From: Cloacimonetes bacterium UBA3541
GTDB lineage: Bacteria; Cloacimonadota; Cloacimonadia; Cloacimonadales; Cloacimonadaceae
Assembly (NCBI GenBank): GCA_002376725.1
Contig: DFOM01000025.1
Location: forward strand, 1-64,000
Length of the DNA: 64,000 nt
Reading direction: 5' to 3'
The position numbers and the translations under genes are program-made. Below, piece by piece: positions 9,023-17,874 of the stretch. Within the stretch, counting starts at the first letter, position 1; each line of letters opens with the position of its first letter. The notes below the pieces were generated by a model, which was not told the DNA's origin, did no database searches, and saw nothing but the letters and a program-made list of their open reading frames with translations.

Positions 9023-9873
9023 TGAAAAACTTTGTTATCTATATTAATCAAGCTTATAAAGATAAAACTGCTATCTATGAATTGTTGGAAGAACTCAAAA
9101 GTGAAGACCATCTGAACTTTTATGGCATACCTGAGCAGCAGGATATCCTTCCTTCCGATATTCGTATTCTGGAAAATGATAAAACGCCCAAGATTGACTG
9201 TGTACTTGCTTTTGGTGGAGATGGAACGATTCTAAGAGCTAAAAATATAGCTCTCCGCACCAAGGCTCCTATACTAGGCATCAATATTGGCTATCTGGGA
9301 TTTCTTTCGGAAACCACTTTAGATGAGCTAAAATCCTCACTAAGAAACCTCCTGAATAAAAAATATCGCCTACAGGAAAGAATGCTTATCCAATGTCAAT
9401 TGAGAAGAAATGATTCCATTATCTATAAAGGTTTAGCCTTAAATGATGCTGTAGCTTGTAAAGCAGAAATGCCTAAACTTATTGGAGTGCGCATTTTTAA
9501 CAACCGTAGATTCGTTTTTGACACACGATGTGATGGTGTTATTGTCAGTACTCCAACAGGTTCAACTGCTTATTCTCTCGCTGCTGGAGGTCCAATTTTA
9601 TCTCCAGAAATGAAAGCTATGGTACTTAGTCCCTTAAATCCTCACCTTTTAACCGTGCGTTCTATGGTTTTCCCTTCTACTGACCAGCTCTTATTACGTG
9701 TTCATAACTTAGAAGCTCCAGCTACCTTGCAAATTGATGGAGTTAATTGTAGTCCCATTGAAGAAAATGATGAGGTAGTTATCACCGCAGCAAAGCAGAC
9801 AGTACAGTTTGTTAAACTTTCTAATCGCACTTTTTATCAGATTCTTAGACGCAAGATGCACTTAGGAAAATAG
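9019..9873 (+). CDS. nadK: NAD kinase
   Basis: This enzyme phosphorylates NAD to NADP. The 284-residue protein has the GGDGT motif (66-70) in LAFGGDGTILRA and the second conserved block DGVIVSTPTGSTAYSLAAGGP, which together define the family. Translation is coupled to rsgA through the overlapping ATGATG at 9019. RecN follows with no gap (stop TAG immediately followed by ATG). The nadK-recN pairing is widespread in bacteria, which supports both calls. Confidence 0.97.
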   Translation: MMKNFVIYINQAYKDKTAIYELLEELKSEDHLNFYGIPEQQDILPSDIRILENDKTPKIDCVLAFGGDGTILRAKNIALRTKAPILGINIGYLGFLSETTLDELKSSLRNLLNKKYRLQERMLIQCQLRRNDSIIYKGLALNDAVACKAEMPKLIGVRIFNNRRFVFDTRCDGVIVSTPTGSTAYSLAAGGPILSPEMKAMVLSPLNPHLLTVRSMVFPSTDQLLLRVHNLEAPATLQIDGVNCSPIEENDEVVITAAKQTVQFVKLSNRTFYQILRRKMHLGK

Positions 9874-11568
9874 ATGCTGACTGAGCTGTATATCCAGAAC
9901 TACCTCTTTGTACCCGAAGAAAGAATAGAGTTCGGAGCTGGTATGACGGTCTTAAGCGGAGAAACCGGAGCAGGGAAATCTATCTTAGTGGGTGCTATAG
10001 CCCTAATTTTTGGAAATAACTCTTCTGCCTTAGAACCCTTTAATGAATCCAAACCTATTTATCTGGAAGCTTCCTTCAATATAGCTCAAAATTCAGAATT
10101 GCAAAACTTTTTACAGGAACAGGGTCATAAGCTAAATTCTGAAATTACCCTGGCTCGGGAGATAAAACCCTCAGGTAAATCTACCTATTTTCTGAATGGT
10201 CGCAAGGTAACTGCATCCTTTTTACGAGAAATGGAACCCTTAATGATAGATTTTCACCATCAACGAGACCAGCAGAGATTACTTTCTAATGCTTATCAGC
10301 TTCAATTATTAGACCTTTATGCCCAAAATTCTTTCCTTAAAAATGAATATGCTCTGCTCTTTCACTCTCTTAAATTAGCGCTTAAGGAACTAGAGAAGCT
10401 AAAAGCAGAGGAAGAGAAAAATCGTCAGCTTAAAGAATTGTATCAGTATCAGTTTAACGAATTGGAAAAGGCTAATCTTAAACTGGGTGAGGATGAGGAA
10501 TTACAGAAAGAATTTGAGTTATTAAGCAATGCCCAGGAGCTGATTGAAATCGCTTCTAATGCCTTTCTCTCTCTTTATGAAAGTGAAGATAACCTACATT
10601 CTCGTTTGGCTCAAGTTATTAATAGCCTTGCTTCCTACACTTCCATTTATCCTAGACTTTCTCCCATTCTGGAAAGCTTACGGGACTGTCTGGAACAAAT
10701 ATCCAGTTCTGCTTTAGATTTAAATGATATTAGTCAGAGTATCACTCATAATCCTCAAAGACTTCAAGAGATTCAGCTGCGCTTAGATGATATAAATAGC
10801 TTACTTTATAAGCATCGGACTAAAAATATTGCCGAATTGGTTGAGCTTTTCAAACAAAGAGAAAGTCAAATCAATGCAATGGAGGACCTTGGTGCTCAAA
10901 TTATAGCACTAGAGACTAACATCCAGCAAAATTATGAGAAACTTATTACATTGGGGAATAAGCTTACCGAATCACGGCAAAAAGCAGCAGAATCATTAGC
11001 CATAGAACTTCAAGATAATATCCGTTTACTTTCCATCCCAGATGCTCTTTTCCAAATAAATATTGACAAAAAGACAACTCAGAATATCATATTAGAACAA
11101 TATCTAAGCTTATGTAGCGAGGAAGGAGAAGATATTTGTCAATTCCTCTTCAGTGCAAATAGGGGAAGTGATTTAAAGCCCCTTTCAGCTGTGGCTTCAG
11201 GTGGCGAACTTTCTCGCATACTGCTGGCTATTAAAAAGGTATTGTCGGAAAGAATGGAAGAAAAACTTATAATTCTGGATGAGATTGATGTTGGAATCGG
11301 TGGTAAAACTGCGGATTATGTTGCTCAGTTTATCTATCAATTAGCTCAGCATCATCGCATTATCTGTATCACGCATCTGGCTCAAATTGCTGCTATTGCC
11401 AATCAACAACTGGCTTTGCAAAAAGTGCCAGGTAAACATAAAAATATTATCCGTATCATTCCTCTTGAACCTAAACAAAGAAAGCAAGAACTGGCTCGTA
11501 TGTTGGCTGGAGATATTTCCGAAATTTCTCTAAAACATGCTGAAGAATTAATGGCTAAATATAAATGA
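9874..11568 (+). CDS. recN: DNA repair protein RecN
   Basis: RecN is an SMC-like ATPase that holds broken DNA ends during recombinational repair. The 564 residues have Walker A GETGAGKS (29-36), a long central coiled coil (about 150-380), the ABC signature SGGELSR (442-448) and Walker B with LIILDEIDVGIGG (about 465-477). The length is normal for the family. It sits flush against nadK, and a DUF4349 gene starts 7 bases after its stop. Confidence 0.97.
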   Translation: MLTELYIQNYLFVPEERIEFGAGMTVLSGETGAGKSILVGAIALIFGNNSSALEPFNESKPIYLEASFNIAQNSELQNFLQEQGHKLNSEITLAREIKPSGKSTYFLNGRKVTASFLREMEPLMIDFHHQRDQQRLLSNAYQLQLLDLYAQNSFLKNEYALLFHSLKLALKELEKLKAEEEKNRQLKELYQYQFNELEKANLKLGEDEELQKEFELLSNAQELIEIASNAFLSLYESEDNLHSRLAQVINSLASYTSIYPRLSPILESLRDCLEQISSSALDLNDISQSITHNPQRLQEIQLRLDDINSLLYKHRTKNIAELVELFKQRESQINAMEDLGAQIIALETNIQQNYEKLITLGNKLTESRQKAAESLAIELQDNIRLLSIPDALFQINIDKKTTQNIILEQYLSLCSEEGEDICQFLFSANRGSDLKPLSAVASGGELSRILLAIKKVLSERMEEKLIILDEIDVGIGGKTADYVAQFIYQLAQHHRIICITHLAQIAAIANQQLALQKVPGKHKNIIRIIPLEPKQRKQELARMLAGDISEISLKHAEELMAKYK

Positions 11569-11575
11569 GGTTATA

Positions 11576-12505
11576 ATGGCAAAAATATCCAGTATTACTC
11601 GCAGAAGAATTAGAGGTATAGCTATAATTATTATTTTTCTTTCGCTCGGATGGGCAATATTTTCCGCTATGAAACAAAAAGATAGCGAAGCAAATCTAAA
11701 AGAAATATTCAAAAAGTCAAATAAGACCTTTGAAGAAACCCATGCCGTAAAAAAAGCAAAAATAAGAATTAGTACTCCCAATATAGCTAATGCTCTCCAA
11801 AATATGGATACTATTGTTAACTACTATGCCCTGGACACTCCTCTGTTGAAATCCCGGGAAAGCTCATATGGTGAATTTATCGTTAAAGTAGATAGCCGAA
11901 AAATGCCCGAAATAACGCAAAAACTCTCCTCTCTGGGAAATATAGAACAGCAGATAGAAGTTGCTGATACTTCGCTGGTGAATAAGTCCTTGGCTACCGA
12001 AGAAGAAATCCTAAATTCTAAAAGAAAAGAACTGGCTGATCTTGAAGCAGAAGGAAATATCTTTGGCTCACTAGCTGATTATAAAAATAAACTGATTAAT
12101 GAAATTCGTGCTCAAGAAAATAGAGTTAAAGCTCTGCGTCAATCCGATACCACCTTACTCTATGTACAGCTTATTCCATCCGTAGTTAGTAATCAATTCT
12201 CCTGGGTTAAGATTTTCATCCTTAATTTCATCAAAGCTCTCGCAGTTTTAGTGGTAGGAGTTGTAGTTCTCTATTATGTTATAAGATTGATAGCCTATAT
12301 CCTTTCTCTATTTGGGGTTAAGGGCTTTACTGCCAGTACCTTAGGTAGTAGCTATCGTTATGGGTATGGCGACTATTATAGCCGATCCTATTCACGGGAT
12401 GGACACAAAGACCATAAAAGAAAAGTTAAAAGAATTTATAAAGATGGCAGACCAAACAATCTAACCAATAATAAGGAAGAAATAAAGGATGAACCTAAAT
12501 CCTGA
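11576..12505 (+). CDS. DUF4349-type membrane protein
   Basis: The function is not known. The 309 residues have an N-terminal membrane segment (about 15-31), a periplasmic ACT-like region with the DUF4349 pattern (residues about 60-150: pairwise comparison of S/T-rich strands ending in SLGNIEQQIEVADTS), a Lys/Glu-rich coiled coil (about 150-185) and a second membrane span (about 215-245). The cytoplasmic end is rich in Tyr, Ser, Gly and Lys. This is the usual layout of the family. The neighbour downstream is an NfeD-like protein, so both may act in membrane quality control; that is inference. Confidence 0.72.
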   Translation: MAKISSITRRRIRGIAIIIIFLSLGWAIFSAMKQKDSEANLKEIFKKSNKTFEETHAVKKAKIRISTPNIANALQNMDTIVNYYALDTPLLKSRESSYGEFIVKVDSRKMPEITQKLSSLGNIEQQIEVADTSLVNKSLATEEEILNSKRKELADLEAEGNIFGSLADYKNKLINEIRAQENRVKALRQSDTTLLYVQLIPSVVSNQFSWVKIFILNFIKALAVLVVGVVVLYYVIRLIAYILSLFGVKGFTASTLGSSYRYGYGDYYSRSYSRDGHKDHKRKVKRIYKDGRPNNLTNNKEEIKDEPKS

Positions 12506-12519
12506 AGGAGGTAGCTAAT

Positions 12520-12957
12520 ATGCAACCCTGGCAAATATGGATTATTCTGGGAATTATTTTTATTATAATAGAAATTTTTGATCCAGCTTTCTTTTTCATT
12601 GCCTTAGGTATAGCTGCCCTCATCACCGGTTTATTGAGTCTTTTCTATATCGTTGGTAATAATATATTGTTGCAACTAATTATTTTTGCGGTTCTTAGCT
12701 TTATATGTTTCCTTCTAACCCGAAGAATAGGAAAAAAAATTCTCCAGTTTCCCGCTACAGAAACAAATATCTTTGCCCTAAAAGGTAAAACCGGTTTTGT
12801 CACTAAAGCTATTCCTCAAGATGGAAAAGGCTATGTGAAGGTAGGGGGAGAAGAGTGGTCAGCCATATCTGAAGATGGTTCTCCTATAGAAGAAAATTCT
12901 AAAGTTATTATTCAGGGGGTAGAAGGTAATAAATTGATTGTGAAAAAAGCCCAATAA
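12520..12957 (+). CDS. NfeD-like membrane protein
   Basis: This is a short NfeD-type protein of the kind associated with membrane stomatins and proteases. The 145 residues comprise two or three membrane spans (about 5-75) and a C-terminal soluble OB-fold (about 85-145) with the GKTGFVTKAIPQDGKGYV motif and the W-x-A-I-S-E-D-G block typical of NfeD C-terminal domains. AAGGAGG lies at good spacing before the ATG. No stomatin gene is adjacent, so the usual partner must be elsewhere. It ends the forward run that begins with dapA. Confidence 0.85.
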   Translation: MQPWQIWIILGIIFIIIEIFDPAFFFIALGIAALITGLLSLFYIVGNNILLQLIIFAVLSFICFLLTRRIGKKILQFPATETNIFALKGKTGFVTKAIPQDGKGYVKVGGEEWSAISEDGSPIEENSKVIIQGVEGNKLIVKKAQ

Positions 12958-13163
12958 TGGACTCTTCAATTCATTCCCTAAGAAATTATATTCTAATAGA
13001 TTATAAAAATAGCCTATTACTCAACTGTTACTTTATCAAAACTAGAGTATTTATAGAATAGTACCTATTAGTACCCATTTATTAATCATATATTATAAAA
13101 GACATTTACATAAATAAAAGAGTAAAAAATAAATAATAAATTATTTTTAAAAATAAATGAGTG

Positions 13164-13220
13164 CCCTTTTGAGGTTAAATTCCCCTCTTTTAGAGGAGTG
13201 TCCCGCAGAGATTGGGGGGT
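13164..13220. repeat. Hairpin-type intergenic repeat (CCCCTC...GAGGAG)
   Basis: A locally GC-rich segment stands out in AT-rich DNA: CCCCTCTTTTAGAGGAG forms a short hairpin and is followed by TGTCCCGCAGAGATTGGGGGG. This matches, from memory, a family of short palindromic intergenic repeats abundant in Bacteroidetes and related genomes. Only one copy is seen in this window, so the family assignment needs a genome-wide search. Confidence 0.5.
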
Positions 13221-13365
13221 TATTAAGTTCCTTCTTCCACATAATTGAAGAAAAAGAAGTGCATCTATGTGAAAAATCAATAAATATATAAAGTCTAGAC
13301 TCCATTCCAAATCTGCTAATTATTCAACATTTTTTATAATTTAAATTTCCCTCCTTTGTTTTAAG

Positions 13366-13437
13366 TTCATCTTAACTCTCTCTTGTCTCTTTTTTGCGTA
13401 AGTAGCTAAGGGACAGCCAAGTAGGAGCTTAGAGACA
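13366..13437. repeat. CT-rich structured intergenic element, copy 1
   Basis: The segment holds the 19-mer ACTCTCTCTTGTCTCTTTT (13375-13393), which occurs once more, inverted, at 35662-35680; flanking TTCATC is also shared. Within this copy TGTCTCT and AGAGACA can pair across about 40 bases, and AAGTAGCTAAG / AAGTAGGAGCTTAG form a near-repeat between them. Confidence 0.45.
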
Positions 13438-13606
13438 GATTTGTGCTTTAACCAATTGTCTATGTGTTGATTATCGTTTTCCTAAATAAACTTGTCGGAC
13501 TATAATAAAATTAACCTACTAATATAAATTATGCGTATATTCTGAAAATATTATTCTTAATATAATGCTTTTATTTTACTGGAATAATTGGAAAGTAGAT
13601 AGAGCT

Positions 13607-15520
13607 TTAAAATTCTGTGCTTATTCTGGTGAAGAAATTTATTCCTGGACCGGGATATCCATACTCTGTTTCGTAATAAGTATCAAATATATTTTCTAAG
13701 CCTAGGGTAAGATTGAATTTTTGGAATTTATAGGAGAGATTTATATTATGAAGCCAGTAAGAAGATATAGTGTGATAGTTATTTAATTTATCTTGGCTTA
13801 AACGGTTATCTGTATAACTGCACATATATTTAAATTTCAATTTCCAGGGCAAAGTTAAATTCTGGGTAAAGATAACTTGATGATGAGGCGTTTCGGTTAG
13901 TTGATAATCCTCACTCCCTTCCCACCAGATACAAGAGTAGGCAGCTTCGCTTTCCCACCAGACAAACGGTTTAAACAACAGACTGTATTCAGCACCGACA
14001 GAATGAACTTTATAGATATTTTGATAAATATCACCTTGTCTATCAATCAGATTCCGTATATCATTATAAAACAAACTGAGTTGATTGATAAGAAATATAC
14101 TTCCTGTTTTTATATCCTGTTGATGGCTAATTTCGTATTTGATAGCGTTTTGAGGTTTAAGGTCTGGGTTACCGTTTTCAGCAGAAAAAAGCTGTCGCAT
14201 AGTAGGAAAAGAGATATTATTTCCGATAGAGACAGTACTTTTACTTTGTTCATTCCATTTAAGATTAATGGAAGCAGAAGGTTCAGTAAAGAAACTTAGT
14301 GAACTTTTCAAATCGCAATGATGACTGCTTGCTCCCCAGCTAGCGATAATATTAGTTTTATTATTCAGCTGGTACTTCCACTGGCAGAAAGCATTATAAA
14401 TATTTAGCCAGTGAGGAGTCCAATCCAGGTAGTTTCCATTATCCTTTCTTGTGCTGTGCATAGATTCAGCTCTTAGACCAAAATTGATGGTATTCCGTGC
14501 ATCAGGAATCCATTCCATACTTGGATTAAAGCCCAGAGTGTAGTAACGCATATGGCTATCAAGAGTGAGATGTTGATGGGATGCATCACTGAATTCCTGG
14601 TAAATATCTTGACCTCCATCGTAATATAAGTGAGAACTTAACTTGAAAAACTCATTGAGGATTTCTTCATATTCCAGAGTTGTCCAATAGTGCATCCAAT
14701 CAATGTACTGACGATAATCAAGGGTATAAATAGGGGAAGGAATGAGTTTTTCTGGAACATAAGTTAAACCAAAAGAAGTTCCTACCTGTCGGAAAGGATT
14801 TAACTTCCAGTCTAAACGAGTTTGAAAGTCATATTGTGTTTTTTTACTGTGATTTCGCACTCCTCCATTTTCAAAGGGAGTAGGAGTGAAATTTTCCGGA
14901 AGCACGATTCCTTCATTATGTTCTCTAGCTAGACTAACTCTATAGCCCAAATTTTTAAGTTTGTGGTCTGAACTTATCTCCAATCTATTAGAATTGTTTC
15001 GTTTAGCTAATAGATTTAGCTTTAACCAGCTATCTTTATCTGGGTCATTGGTAATAATATTGACCACACCACCCATAGTATTTGTTCCATAAATAGCAGC
15101 ACTAGGACCTTTAATAATCTGAATTTCCTTTATTTCAGCGGGGGAAAATTGATGCAAGTCAATATTGCCAAAATAGCCACTATTAAGAGGACGCCCATCA
15201 ATCATAACTTTCACTTCATTGCTCCGAAAACCCCGGATACGAAGATTGCTTTCATCTTTTGTTCCAGTAGTGTTCGTTAATCCAGCAATATCTTGTAATC
15301 CTTCATAAAGATTTAGAGCAGAATTCCCTTTCAGCTCAGGGTAATCAATAAAATGAAGGGCTCCAATGGCATCCTCTGGCTTGCCTGCTATAACTCTCAC
15401 GGTCGGAAGTAGATATCTCTTTTTAGTCAAAGAATCCACCAGAGCCGGATTTGATATATCTTCTGCGAAATAACTCAGAGGTAAAAGAAGTATTAATAAA
15501 AGGTGCAGATATCTGGACAA
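13607..15520 (-). CDS. TonB-dependent outer membrane receptor
   Basis: This outer-membrane transporter takes up a scarce ligand using TonB energy. The 637 residues include a signal peptide (1-19), a plug domain (about 40-165; IRGFRSNEVKVMIDGRPLNSG and KGPSAAIYGTNTMGGVVNIIT are hallmark plug motifs) and a 22-strand-type barrel ending in Phe, as expected for Bam insertion. The size is at the small end, like BtuB-class receptors. It lies 5 bases downstream of a lipoprotein gene in the same operon, which probably supplies a ligand-capture partner. The substrate cannot be told from the sequence. Confidence 0.93.
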   Translation of the reverse strand: MSRYLHLLLILLLPLSYFAEDISNPALVDSLTKKRYLLPTVRVIAGKPEDAIGALHFIDYPELKGNSALNLYEGLQDIAGLTNTTGTKDESNLRIRGFRSNEVKVMIDGRPLNSGYFGNIDLHQFSPAEIKEIQIIKGPSAAIYGTNTMGGVVNIITNDPDKDSWLKLNLLAKRNNSNRLEISSDHKLKNLGYRVSLAREHNEGIVLPENFTPTPFENGGVRNHSKKTQYDFQTRLDWKLNPFRQVGTSFGLTYVPEKLIPSPIYTLDYRQYIDWMHYWTTLEYEEILNEFFKLSSHLYYDGGQDIYQEFSDASHQHLTLDSHMRYYTLGFNPSMEWIPDARNTINFGLRAESMHSTRKDNGNYLDWTPHWLNIYNAFCQWKYQLNNKTNIIASWGASSHHCDLKSSLSFFTEPSASINLKWNEQSKSTVSIGNNISFPTMRQLFSAENGNPDLKPQNAIKYEISHQQDIKTGSIFLINQLSLFYNDIRNLIDRQGDIYQNIYKVHSVGAEYSLLFKPFVWWESEAAYSCIWWEGSEDYQLTETPHHQVIFTQNLTLPWKLKFKYMCSYTDNRLSQDKLNNYHTISSYWLHNINLSYKFQKFNLTLGLENIFDTYYETEYGYPGPGINFFTRISTEF

Positions 15521-15525
15521 AAATA

Positions 15526-16338
15526 CTATTCCGTTACCATTTCTGTGCTTTCAAAACCACTTAAATCGTTGGGTATCGTAAAGGTCAGATCAGCATATTC
15601 TTGAGGAGCCAGCGAGAAATCAAAATTCTGGATAGAGGTTGCTCCATAGACATTAATCTTAGCCAGTTTTTTAAATTTCTTCAGGCTACCAGGAAGTGTG
15701 GAATTGAAGTTTGGGAAAGTTGTAACCTCTGAATTAAGTAAATAATAGCCATCATTTATTAACTCGGGTTGATAATTCTTGCTGTATCCGTCCACAGCTA
15801 CTAATGCGACGGAATCATAAGCTGCAATGCCCTGAAGCAAGTCACTTAGTTTGATAGCATCCTCACCGATACCAGACCAGTTATCCACTGTGTAGGTGTT
15901 AAGTCCACGCAATTCAATTAATTTAGAATCCTTACTACCGGTATCAACATCCACTTTACGATAGAGACGAAACAATCCTGCATTTCTAACTTTGAATGCA
16001 GAAGGAAGTTCCATATCGGGAAACCAGGTTCTATGGTCGTCACTTGGAACATAGTAACCTTGAGAAAATATTTCCCAGGGTAAGTCATAACCGGCATAAG
16101 CACTTTGCCGAGGGCTGAAACCATCAGTTGCACTTACAATTTCATAGGCAAATAAAGGGCGGAAATCAATAGTTGTGTCTTCCTCCAGAGGGTCAATATG
16201 ATTACGCACAGTATCGGGATTGATAAATTGGTCAAGTTGATAGCCTAAAATCTTGACTTCTGAGGGGTTGTCTTTTTCACTGCAAGCTGTAAATGCTAAT
16301 AGCAGTAAAAGTACCAATAAATAAATCAGCTTCTTCAT
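15526..16338 (-). CDS. Lipoprotein partner of the TonB receptor
   Basis: I do not recognise a family. The 270 residues start with a lipoprotein signal (Lys-Lys, hydrophobic run, lipobox FTAC with Cys19) followed by a Ser/Asp/Asn-rich linker. The rest looks like a beta-rich secreted domain with two related halves (KLIELRGLNTYTVDNWSGI and KINVYGATSIQNFDFS). It is first in a two-gene operon with the TonB-dependent receptor, so it is likely a surface or periplasmic ligand-binding lipoprotein (inference). AGGAGG precedes the ATG. A structured leader RNA lies just upstream. Confidence 0.8.
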   Translation of the reverse strand: MKKLIYLLVLLLLLAFTACSEKDNPSEVKILGYQLDQFINPDTVRNHIDPLEEDTTIDFRPLFAYEIVSATDGFSPRQSAYAGYDLPWEIFSQGYYVPSDDHRTWFPDMELPSAFKVRNAGLFRLYRKVDVDTGSKDSKLIELRGLNTYTVDNWSGIGEDAIKLSDLLQGIAAYDSVALVAVDGYSKNYQPELINDGYYLLNSEVTTFPNFNSTLPGSLKKFKKLAKINVYGATSIQNFDFSLAPQEYADLTFTIPNDLSGFESTEMVTE

Positions 16339-16344
16339 TTATCC

Positions 16345-16478
16345 TCCTGAAAGCTGTAAAAGAGGGGAAAATATTTATTTTCCCGCCTTTCCAAGTAATG
16401 GGAGGCATAGCCGTTTCCAGCTATACCCTATCGGTGTTTAGTCTTGCTAGTGATAGTTTAGAGCCAAACACTCAGCGT
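16345..16478 (-). ncRNA. Structured leader RNA with possible pseudoknot
   Basis: On the minus strand, between the predicted promoter and the lipoprotein start, four pairings can be drawn: GTGTTTGG with CTAAACAC (16432-16473); CTATC inside that loop with GATAG just 3' of the stem, giving an H-type pseudoknot; GGTATAGC with GCTATGCC closing a TGGAAACG loop (about 16403-16427); and a perfect GGGAAAAT/ATTTTCCC hairpin (16364-16383) just before the ribosome site. I could not match it to the consensus of cobalamin, TPP, SAM or c-di-GMP riboswitches. Confidence 0.45.
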
Positions 16479-16483
16479 AGTTC

Positions 16484-16512
16484 TAATTTATGATACTAGT
16501 CTTTATTGTCAA
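16484..16512 (-). promoter_or_regulatory. Predicted promoter of the lipoprotein/TonB-receptor operon
   Basis: TTGACA (minus strand, 16512-16507), 17 bases, then AAATTA (16489-16484). This places the transcript start about 140 bases before the lipoprotein ATG and leaves room for the structured leader. Confidence 0.45.
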
Positions 16513-16797
16513 GATAAATTCAGGACTGAAACAATTATTAACTTAGGAAGAAATAAAATGAGAAAACTTAAATACTGATAAATAAATGCATTTTTATTGA
16601 CAAGAAAAGCTTGCTTAGATGTTAGGATATAGCAGATGAAAAATATAAACTGCTTATAAATTATCTATTAAATATAGAAAAAAAGCTTAGGGATAATTAT
16701 AAAATGGAATTTTATTTGTTATCAAGTATCGGGACTATGGTAGTTTTTTTACTTTTATGAGTTTTTACAGTTTATAAATAAAAGAGGTTAAATTGAG
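16513..16797. other. Divergent intergenic region before the ABC operon
   Basis: No gene is seen. A TTGACA lies on the plus strand at 16597-16602 with TGTTAG 17 bases on, a weak candidate promoter for the ABC transporter operon. The remainder is A/T-rich. Confidence 0.4.
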
Positions 16798-17874
16798 ATG
16801 TTAGCTATAAAGAATCTTTCCCGTAGTTTTGGGGATATAAAAGCAGTACAAAATATAAGTTTTACTGCAGATAAAGGTGAAATTGTAGGTTTTCTTGGTC
16901 CTAATGGTGCAGGAAAAACAACCACTCTGCGAATGATAGTGGGTTATTTGCAACCTGATAGTGGTTTAATTGAATTAGATGGAGAAAATGTTTTTGATAA
17001 TCCTCTTGCTGCCAGTGCTCGGATAGGTTATCTTCCAGAGCTTAATCCCCTTTATGATGAAATGATGGTAGATGAATTTCTGCGTTATATCGCTGACTTA
17101 CGTAGAATGAAGGAACCGAATCTTTCGGAAAGATTGGAGCTTGTGCGTGATAAATGTGGTTTGGATGAAGTCTGGAAACAGAAAATTGCTACTCTTTCCA
17201 AAGGTTATCGTCAACGCACTGGTCTAGCTCAAGCAATACTTCATAATCCGGACTTACTTATTTTAGATGAACCAACCAGCGGACTAGACCCCAATCAAAT
17301 TCTAGAGATACGGGATTTGATTCGTGAATTAGGAGAAGATAAAACCGTTATCCTTTCCAGTCATATTATGCAGGAAGTGCAAGCACTCTGTTCCCGTGTG
17401 ATAATTATTCATAGAGGACAAATAATTGTGGATGATAGCATAGAAAATCTTGGTTCCTATATTTCTGGGACTAGTGAAATAGTGCTGGAACTGGAAGCAG
17501 AAAATCCAGATTTTCAACCTTGGTTGATTCAATATCCAGAGGTTCAACTTACAGAAATAGAACAGAAAGATGAACATTTAGAGTTAAAGTTCACCATTCC
17601 AGTAGAAATGGATATCCGTAAGGAATTATCTGCTTATGTACTAGATCAAGGTTGGAATCTTATCAGTATCTATAAAGAAACTCAAAGTCTTGAAGAAATA
17701 TTTCATCTTCTTACTTCTCAGGAACCTTTCTATACAGAAGAAGAGATTTTAGAAGAGGAAGAAATGTTGTCTGAAGGAGATAATAAACCAGAGACAGAAG
17801 AAGAGGCAACTTCTTTAGAGGAAACTCAGGAACCTTCAAATGAAGAAGAATCCTCAACCAAGGAGCAACAATGA
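16798..17874 (+). CDS. ABC transporter ATPase (GldA-type)
   Basis: This is the ATP-hydrolysing subunit of an ABC-2 type system. Walker A GPNGAGKT (34-41), signature LSKGYRQR (132-139) and Walker B LLILDEPTSGLDP (152-164) are intact. Residues 1-305 match the GldA/YxlF class. The tail (about 310-358) is an unusual Glu/Thr/Ser-rich acidic extension, likely disordered. The next gene, the permease, overlaps by 4 bases, and GldG-like and DUF4340 genes follow, which is the standard gldA-F-G order. The word gliding is inherited from Flavobacterium; the role here is unknown. Confidence 0.92.
   Translation: MLAIKNLSRSFGDIKAVQNISFTADKGEIVGFLGPNGAGKTTTLRMIVGYLQPDSGLIELDGENVFDNPLAASARIGYLPELNPLYDEMMVDEFLRYIADLRRMKEPNLSERLELVRDKCGLDEVWKQKIATLSKGYRQRTGLAQAILHNPDLLILDEPTSGLDPNQILEIRDLIRELGEDKTVILSSHIMQEVQALCSRVIIIHRGQIIVDDSIENLGSYISGTSEIVLELEAENPDFQPWLIQYPEVQLTEIEQKDEHLELKFTIPVEMDIRKELSAYVLDQGWNLISIYKETQSLEEIFHLLTSQEPFYTEEEILEEEEMLSEGDNKPETEEEATSLEETQEPSNEEESSTKEQQ

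Larger units (their letters stand above)
12958..13606. other. Intergenic region holding two repeat-like elements
   Basis: This 650-base gap between convergent genes has no credible coding region. It contains a GC-richer hairpin repeat at about 13164-13220 and a CT-rich structured element at 13366-13437; both are listed separately. The rest is A/T-rich. Confidence 0.6.

Noticed and set aside
13086..13310. A minus-strand open frame of 74 codons between two convergent genes
   Set aside because: Its middle (TPQSLRDTPLKEGNL...) is simply a translation of the palindromic repeat at 13164-13220.
16345..16478. Cobalamin, TPP, SAM or c-di-GMP-I riboswitch in the leader
   Set aside because: Conserved core sequences (for example the cobalamin CCCCGC..ACTGT block or the TPP CTGAGA/ACCC pair) are not present.
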